A DNA stretch of 10,086 nt from Bacteroidales bacterium (GTDB taxonomy: Bacteria; Bacteroidota; Bacteroidia; Bacteroidales; UBA4181), in NCBI GenBank assembly GCA_031287245.1, contig JAITTD010000190.1:1-10086 (forward strand), given 5' to 3'. The notes under the pieces were generated by a model that saw only the letters and a list, made by a program, of their open reading frames with translations, was not told the origin of the DNA and searched no databases. Shown here one piece after another: positions 6,987 to 10,086 of this stretch (its first letter is position 1; each line of letters opens with the position of its first letter). Position numbers and translations under genes: made by a program.

Positions 6987-7862
6987 ATGTCGAATTATTC
7001 AATCAAGGATCTTGAAAACCTGACGGGTATTCAAGCTCACACCATCCGAATTTGGGAGCAGCGTTACGATTTGCTCGCTCCATGGAGAACTCCTACCAAC
7101 ATTCGCAAGTACGAAGAGAAAGATCTTCGTAAGTTACTCAGCATAGCCCTGCTGAACAACAATGGGTTAAAGATCTCGAAAATAGCAAAGTTAACCGATG
7201 CTGAAATCAATGAAACTGTTGTTAAATTGACAGCAGGTACCAGTAGCATTGAAACCTATATTGACTCTTTGAAGTTGATTATGGTGGAAATGAGCGAGAA
7301 CAAGTTTGAGAAATTTTTCAGCCATTTGGTGCTGCAATTTGGCTTTGAAGAAACCATCACGCTGATTTTTGTTCCTTTCTTCAAACGTTTGACTTATTTG
7401 TGGCAGGCTGAGTCTGTTTCGGCTGCACAGATTTATTTTATCTCGTCGCTATACAAGCAAAAATTGTATGTCGCTCTGGATGGTTTAGAACCGCCAACTT
7501 CGGATAAACCGACTTTCGTTTTCTTTTTACCCAAAACGGAATGGTCGGACAACGGGTTGTTATTCAGCAATTACGTAGCAAGAAAACGCGGTTATAATAC
7601 CATTTATCTGGGTTCGCCGCTGACTGTGGACGAAGTGGTAACGCTGGTTCAGAAATATTCAACCGCTTACTTTGTATCTTCTGCCACTTTGGCAAAAATC
7701 AACGTAACGGCCTACTACCAGAAGATTTTATCCCAATGTTCAAAGGAAAAACAACTGCTGGTATCCGGTACCCAGTCGGAACTGATCAAAATTTCCGATA
7801 ACAGACTGGTATTTTTGCAGGATCAGGTAGAATTTAGGGCATTTGTTGATGCTTTAAATTAA
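6987..7862 (+). CDS. MerR-family transcriptional regulator with degenerate B12-binding-like C-terminal domain
   Basis: The first 70 residues form a MerR winged helix: YSIKDLENLTGIQAHTIRIW (4-23), the wing EQRYDLLAPWRTPTNIRKY (24-42), then KLLSIALLNNNGLKISKIAKL. The rest (about 90-291) follows the CarH/LitR layout of a helical bundle plus a Rossmann-like cobalamin domain. The upper-face motif of CarH, W-x9-E-H, is here W139-x9-I149-Y150, and the lower-ligand motif ExHxxG is E185-W-S187-D-N-G190, so the cobalt-coordinating His is Ser. Other fold positions (GYNTIYLGSPLTVDEVV, 202-218) are kept. I infer a DNA-binding regulator that does not sense light through adenosylcobalamin. Its target genes are unknown. 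It ends in a strong terminator 8 bases after the stop codon. No consensus promoter is seen in the 106-base gap upstream. Confidence 0.9.
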   Translation: MSNYSIKDLENLTGIQAHTIRIWEQRYDLLAPWRTPTNIRKYEEKDLRKLLSIALLNNNGLKISKIAKLTDAEINETVVKLTAGTSSIETYIDSLKLIMVEMSENKFEKFFSHLVLQFGFEETITLIFVPFFKRLTYLWQAESVSAAQIYFISSLYKQKLYVALDGLEPPTSDKPTFVFFLPKTEWSDNGLLFSNYVARKRGYNTIYLGSPLTVDEVVTLVQKYSTAYFVSSATLAKINVTAYYQKILSQCSKEKQLLVSGTQSELIKISDNRLVFLQDQVEFRAFVDALN

Positions 7863-7870
7863 GTGATTTT

Positions 7871-7920
7871 AAACACAACAATCTTAACGGCATCACGTTG
7901 TTAAGGTTGTTGTGTTTTTT
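7871..7920 (+). terminator. Strong intrinsic terminator after the MerR-type gene
   Basis: AAACACAACAATCTTAAC (7871-7888) pairs with GTTAAGGTTGTTGTGTTT (7900-7917) over 18 bp with one G-U wobble and an 11-base loop, followed by T residues. It starts 8 bases after the stop at 7862 and ends 14 bases before the next start codon. Confidence 0.85.
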
Positions 7921-7931
7921 ATTTTAATGAT

Positions 7932-9101
7932 ATGCCGGTTCGATGCTGTAAGTTTTGTCTGTCGCTGCTGTTTGCTTGTGTGGGTTTGTCGGCTAACCCG
8001 GTGTGGGTAAGTTTGTTCAATAATGCACAGGTACAGAGTGTTGTTATCAGCGCCTACACGGGCGATTTGCTTGCATTGGGCGATATGTCTCAATTTACGA
8101 TTGTCAAAGGTCAGGCTGTCAACGTGGTTTTGCACGACCGCCAAATAGTGGTCAGCAATTCGAGAGGCGTGATTGGTACCTTCGATCGATTAATTGTTGC
8201 AGGAGTTGATACCAGTGCCATTGTGAGGTTGCGTCCGGTGTTGCCGTTTGCAGAAGCACGTAACTATGATGCCTACATCTGTATGTATGCCGATATTGGT
8301 CGCATACGGATGATTAACCAATTGGAAGAGGCGCAATATCTGGCAGGAGTAATAGAAGCCGAAACAGGCGCAGGTCGAACATCGGAATTTTACAAAGCAT
8401 TTGCCGTCATCAGCCGGACATATCTCTATGGACACGCTGAACGCCATGTTACAGAAGGGTTTCATCTGTGTGACGAGACACATTGTCAGGCATTCAAAGG
8501 AAAATGCAGGTACGAAGCCAAAATACCGGCAGCCGTCAAAGCAACCGACAGCATCATTATCGTGAACGGAACATCGCAGCCCATTTCAGCAACCTATCAC
8601 GCCAATTGCGGTGGCGAAACAGAATCGGCAAAGAACGCATGGCAAACCGATATGCCCTGTTTAGTTCCCGTCAACGACCCGTTTTGCTCTTCCTATCCCA
8701 GCGCTCAATGGACAAAGAACATCTCTCTTGACAGTTGGATTTCCTACCTTGTGAAAAACGGATTCAAACCCGATCCCCAAAAAGTGACCGATTTCAATTT
8801 TGGGCAAACCAACCGCAAACCGAATTACATTGTTCATGATTTTACGCTTCCTTTCAAGCAGATACGAAACGATTGGAATCTGCGTTCCGCTTTTTTCAGC
8901 ATATCGGTGGGCGACGATAAAGTGTTGCTCAAAGGCAACGGCTACGGACACGGCGTGGGGTTATGTCAGGAAGGAGCAATGGAAATGGGCAAAAGAGGGT
9001 ACAAATATGAAGACATTATCCAATTTTATTATCGAAACGTCCGCTTAGTTCCGATTGCTGATTTGCAGATAAACATTCCGGAAATTTTAACCACTCAGTG
9101 A
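7932..9101 (+). CDS. SpoIID/LytB domain protein, exported peptidoglycan-acting
   Basis: SpoIID is a lytic transglycosylase that cleaves glycan strands stripped of stem peptides; non-sporulating bacteria carry relatives such as the LytB amidase enhancer. This 389-residue protein starts with a short basic, Cys-rich, hydrophobic signal sequence (MPVRCCKFCLSLLFACVGLSA). The family signatures follow: YLAGVIEAETG (136-146), whose E144 aligns with the catalytic Glu; AFAVISRTYLYGH (156-168); HLCDETHCQAFKG (178-190), whose His and Cys residues resemble the zinc site of clostridial SpoIID; TYHANCGGETESA (221-233); and GNGYGHGVGLCQEGA (335-349). No transmembrane anchor follows the signal peptide. The stop overlaps the next start (TGATG), so translation of the two genes is coupled. 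The start codon sits only 14 bases after a terminator stem. Confidence 0.93.
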   Translation: MPVRCCKFCLSLLFACVGLSANPVWVSLFNNAQVQSVVISAYTGDLLALGDMSQFTIVKGQAVNVVLHDRQIVVSNSRGVIGTFDRLIVAGVDTSAIVRLRPVLPFAEARNYDAYICMYADIGRIRMINQLEEAQYLAGVIEAETGAGRTSEFYKAFAVISRTYLYGHAERHVTEGFHLCDETHCQAFKGKCRYEAKIPAAVKATDSIIIVNGTSQPISATYHANCGGETESAKNAWQTDMPCLVPVNDPFCSSYPSAQWTKNISLDSWISYLVKNGFKPDPQKVTDFNFGQTNRKPNYIVHDFTLPFKQIRNDWNLRSAFFSISVGDDKVLLKGNGYGHGVGLCQEGAMEMGKRGYKYEDIIQFYYRNVRLVPIADLQINIPEILTTQ

Positions 9102-9622
9102 TGACAAAAATAGGTATTTTATCAGACACACATGGATTTATCGACCCAAAACTGTACGACTTTTTTGCCGATTGCGATATGCTTTTCCATGCAGGCGACA
9201 TCGGCAACAGGGAAACTGCTGCGGCTTTGGCTGCCTTCAAACCGCTCGTCGCTGTACATGGCAACATCGACGGGCAGGAAATTCGCATCCAATACCCCGA
9301 AATACAGCGGATCAAATGCGAAGACGTTGATATTCTGATGACTCATATAGGAGGGTATCCGGGACGATACGACCGAAAAATATACCCTTTATTGCGAATA
9401 GCCCCTCCCCTACTCTTCATATCAGGCCATTCGCATATACTGAAAGTGATGTTCGACCGATCACTTCATCTGCTGCATATCAACCCGGGAGCGATGGGTA
9501 ACAGCGGAATACACCGCGTAAAAACGGCCATCCGCTTGCACATAGACCACGACAACATGAAAGATTTGGAAATACTCGAACTGCCACGAAAAATGACAGT
9601 GGAATCCTCATTGACTTTTTAA
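9101..9622 (+). CDS. YfcE/MJ0936-type metallophosphoesterase
   Basis: The 173-residue protein is a small single-domain calcineurin-like phosphodiesterase that needs a divalent metal pair. The metal-site motifs are complete: SDTH (8-11, D9 and H11), HAGDIG (30-35, D33), HGNID (53-57, N55), THIGG (81-85, H82) and GHSHI (109-113, H110 and H112), followed by INPGAMG. It lacks a signal peptide and should be cytoplasmic. Relatives cleave phosphodiester substrates in vitro; the natural substrate is not known. The ATG at 9101 overlaps the SpoIID stop by one base (TGATG), preferred over a GTG three bases earlier. Coupling to an exported peptidoglycan enzyme suggests co-expression but does not show a shared pathway. 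Confidence 0.92.
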   Translation: MTKIGILSDTHGFIDPKLYDFFADCDMLFHAGDIGNRETAAALAAFKPLVAVHGNIDGQEIRIQYPEIQRIKCEDVDILMTHIGGYPGRYDRKIYPLLRIAPPLLFISGHSHILKVMFDRSLHLLHINPGAMGNSGIHRVKTAIRLHIDHDNMKDLEILELPRKMTVESSLTF

Positions 9623-9667
9623 TGCGTTGCCTGCATTTAGTAGCCTTCAATAACAAAAGCCTCGATT

Positions 9668-9747
9668 ATATTGTGAAACCTCTATGAGGTTTTGGAGGAT
9701 GCCTGTATCCTATTTTCTATTGATATGTATCCCCTAACGGGGAATAT
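9668..9747 (+). repeat. 80-bp dispersed repeat, copy 2
   Basis: This copy matches 79 of 80 bases of the segment at 3941-4020, same orientation, and carries both hairpins (9676-9692 and 9730-9743). It begins 45 bases after the stop of the metallophosphoesterase gene, so both copies lie 3' of plus-strand genes. Sequence similarity between the copies stops at 9747. Confidence 0.85.
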
Positions 9748-9779
9748 TCGCTTATCCTCAGGACATTCATATCAATAGA
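9716..9779. repeat. 12-bp inverted repeat bracketing the tail of repeat copy 2
   Basis: TCTATTGATATG (9716-9727) is exactly reverse-complemented as CATATCAATAGA (9768-9779). The right arm lies just outside the 80-bp identity. It looks like the remnant of an inverted second element whose inner part has diverged, whereas copy 1 keeps the inner arm but not this outer one. Confidence 0.7.
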
Positions 9780-9781
9780 CA

Positions 9782-10086
9782 TAAATCTCAATACCACACC
9801 TGCATAAGGGGGGACACCACACCCGCATAAGGGTTGACACCACACCCGCATAAGGGTTGACACCACACCCGTATAAGGGTTGACACCACACCCGTATAAG
9901 GGTTGACACCACACCCACATAAGGGCTGACATCATGCCTGCATAAGGGCTGACACCACGCCTGCATAAGGGCTGACATCACGCCTGCATAAGGGCTGACA
10001 TCACGCCTGCATAAGGGCTGACACCACGCCTGCATAAGGGAGAACATCTCTCCCGCATAAGGGAGAACACCTCTCCCGCATAAGGG
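9782..10086 (+). repeat. Tandem array of 23-bp units, at least 12 full copies, continuing past the window
   Basis: TAAGGG recurs at exactly 23-base steps from 9805 to 10081 (13 occurrences, no insertions or deletions). A degenerate unit occupies 9782-9804. After TAAGGG three families appear in order: TTGACACCACACCC (units at 9828-9897), CTGACATCACGCCT or close variants (9920-10012), and AGAACACCTCTCCC variants (10035-10058). There are no spacers, so this is not a CRISPR array. No gene is recognised in it; minus-strand open frames here are a by-product of the repeat. The true right end is not visible. Confidence 0.95.

Noticed and set aside
7893..8144. 83-codon minus-strand frame at the start of the SpoIID-like gene
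   Set aside because: It overlaps the terminator and the signal-peptide coding region antisense, with no motif or promoter of its own.
3941..9747. Composite transposon bounded by the two 80-bp repeats
   Set aside because: No transposase lies between or in the repeats, no target duplications are seen, and the enclosed genes include a tRNA and ordinary chromosomal functions.
9717..10047. Two minus-strand frames of 72 and 91 codons over the tandem array
   Set aside because: They follow automatically from a stop-free 23-bp unit and have no start signal; treated as an observation about the repeat rather than as genes.
9782..10086. Possible CRISPR array or plasmid-type iteron origin
   Set aside because: Units are directly adjacent without spacers and no cas gene is present; no replication initiator gene or A/T-rich unwinding region accompanies the array.

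Overview
The window reads as a chromosomal segment of a member of the Bacteroidetes, probably order Bacteroidales. The coding sequences resemble that group. Several genes are preceded by the TAnnTTTG promoter element typical of the phylum, starts lack clear Shine-Dalgarno sequences, and intergenic DNA is very A/T-rich. Taxonomy is inferred from these features only.

Layout, left to right. (1) 1-413: the 3' end of a PD-(D/E)XK nuclease/transposase-like (Rpn-type) gene that enters from outside the window. (2) 431-3926, plus strand: tsaD (tRNA t6A modification), frr (ribosome recycling factor) and a 600-residue conserved protein of unknown function that looks like an FMN-binding TIM-barrel enzyme and has its own promoter element. 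(3) 3927-4077, between convergent genes: the first copy of an 80-bp repeat ending in a 22-bp perfect inverted repeat. (4) 4078-6026, minus strand: a secreted C69-family dipeptidase and, upstream of it, a tRNA-Leu(CAA) gene, each with a promoter motif; a terminator-like hairpin lies between them. (5) 6075-9622, plus strand: an O-methyltransferase with an unclear start, a MerR-type regulator whose cobalamin-binding domain has lost its ligands, a strong terminator, then a translationally coupled pair made of a SpoIID/LytB-type cell-wall protein and a YfcE-like metallophosphoesterase. (6) 9668-10086, non-coding: the second copy of the 80-bp repeat (79/80 identical to the first), followed at once by a tandem array of 23-bp units that runs off the right edge.

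Two housekeeping translation genes (tsaD, frr) and the tRNA anchor the segment as core chromosome. The dipeptidase and the SpoIID-like protein both act outside the cytoplasm, on peptides and peptidoglycan. I see no phage genes, complete insertion sequence, CRISPR array or obvious defence operon. The least explained material is the repeat system: two near-identical palindromic elements placed 3' of plus-strand genes, one of them abutting a rigidly periodic 23-bp array whose three sequence families keep complementary ends.
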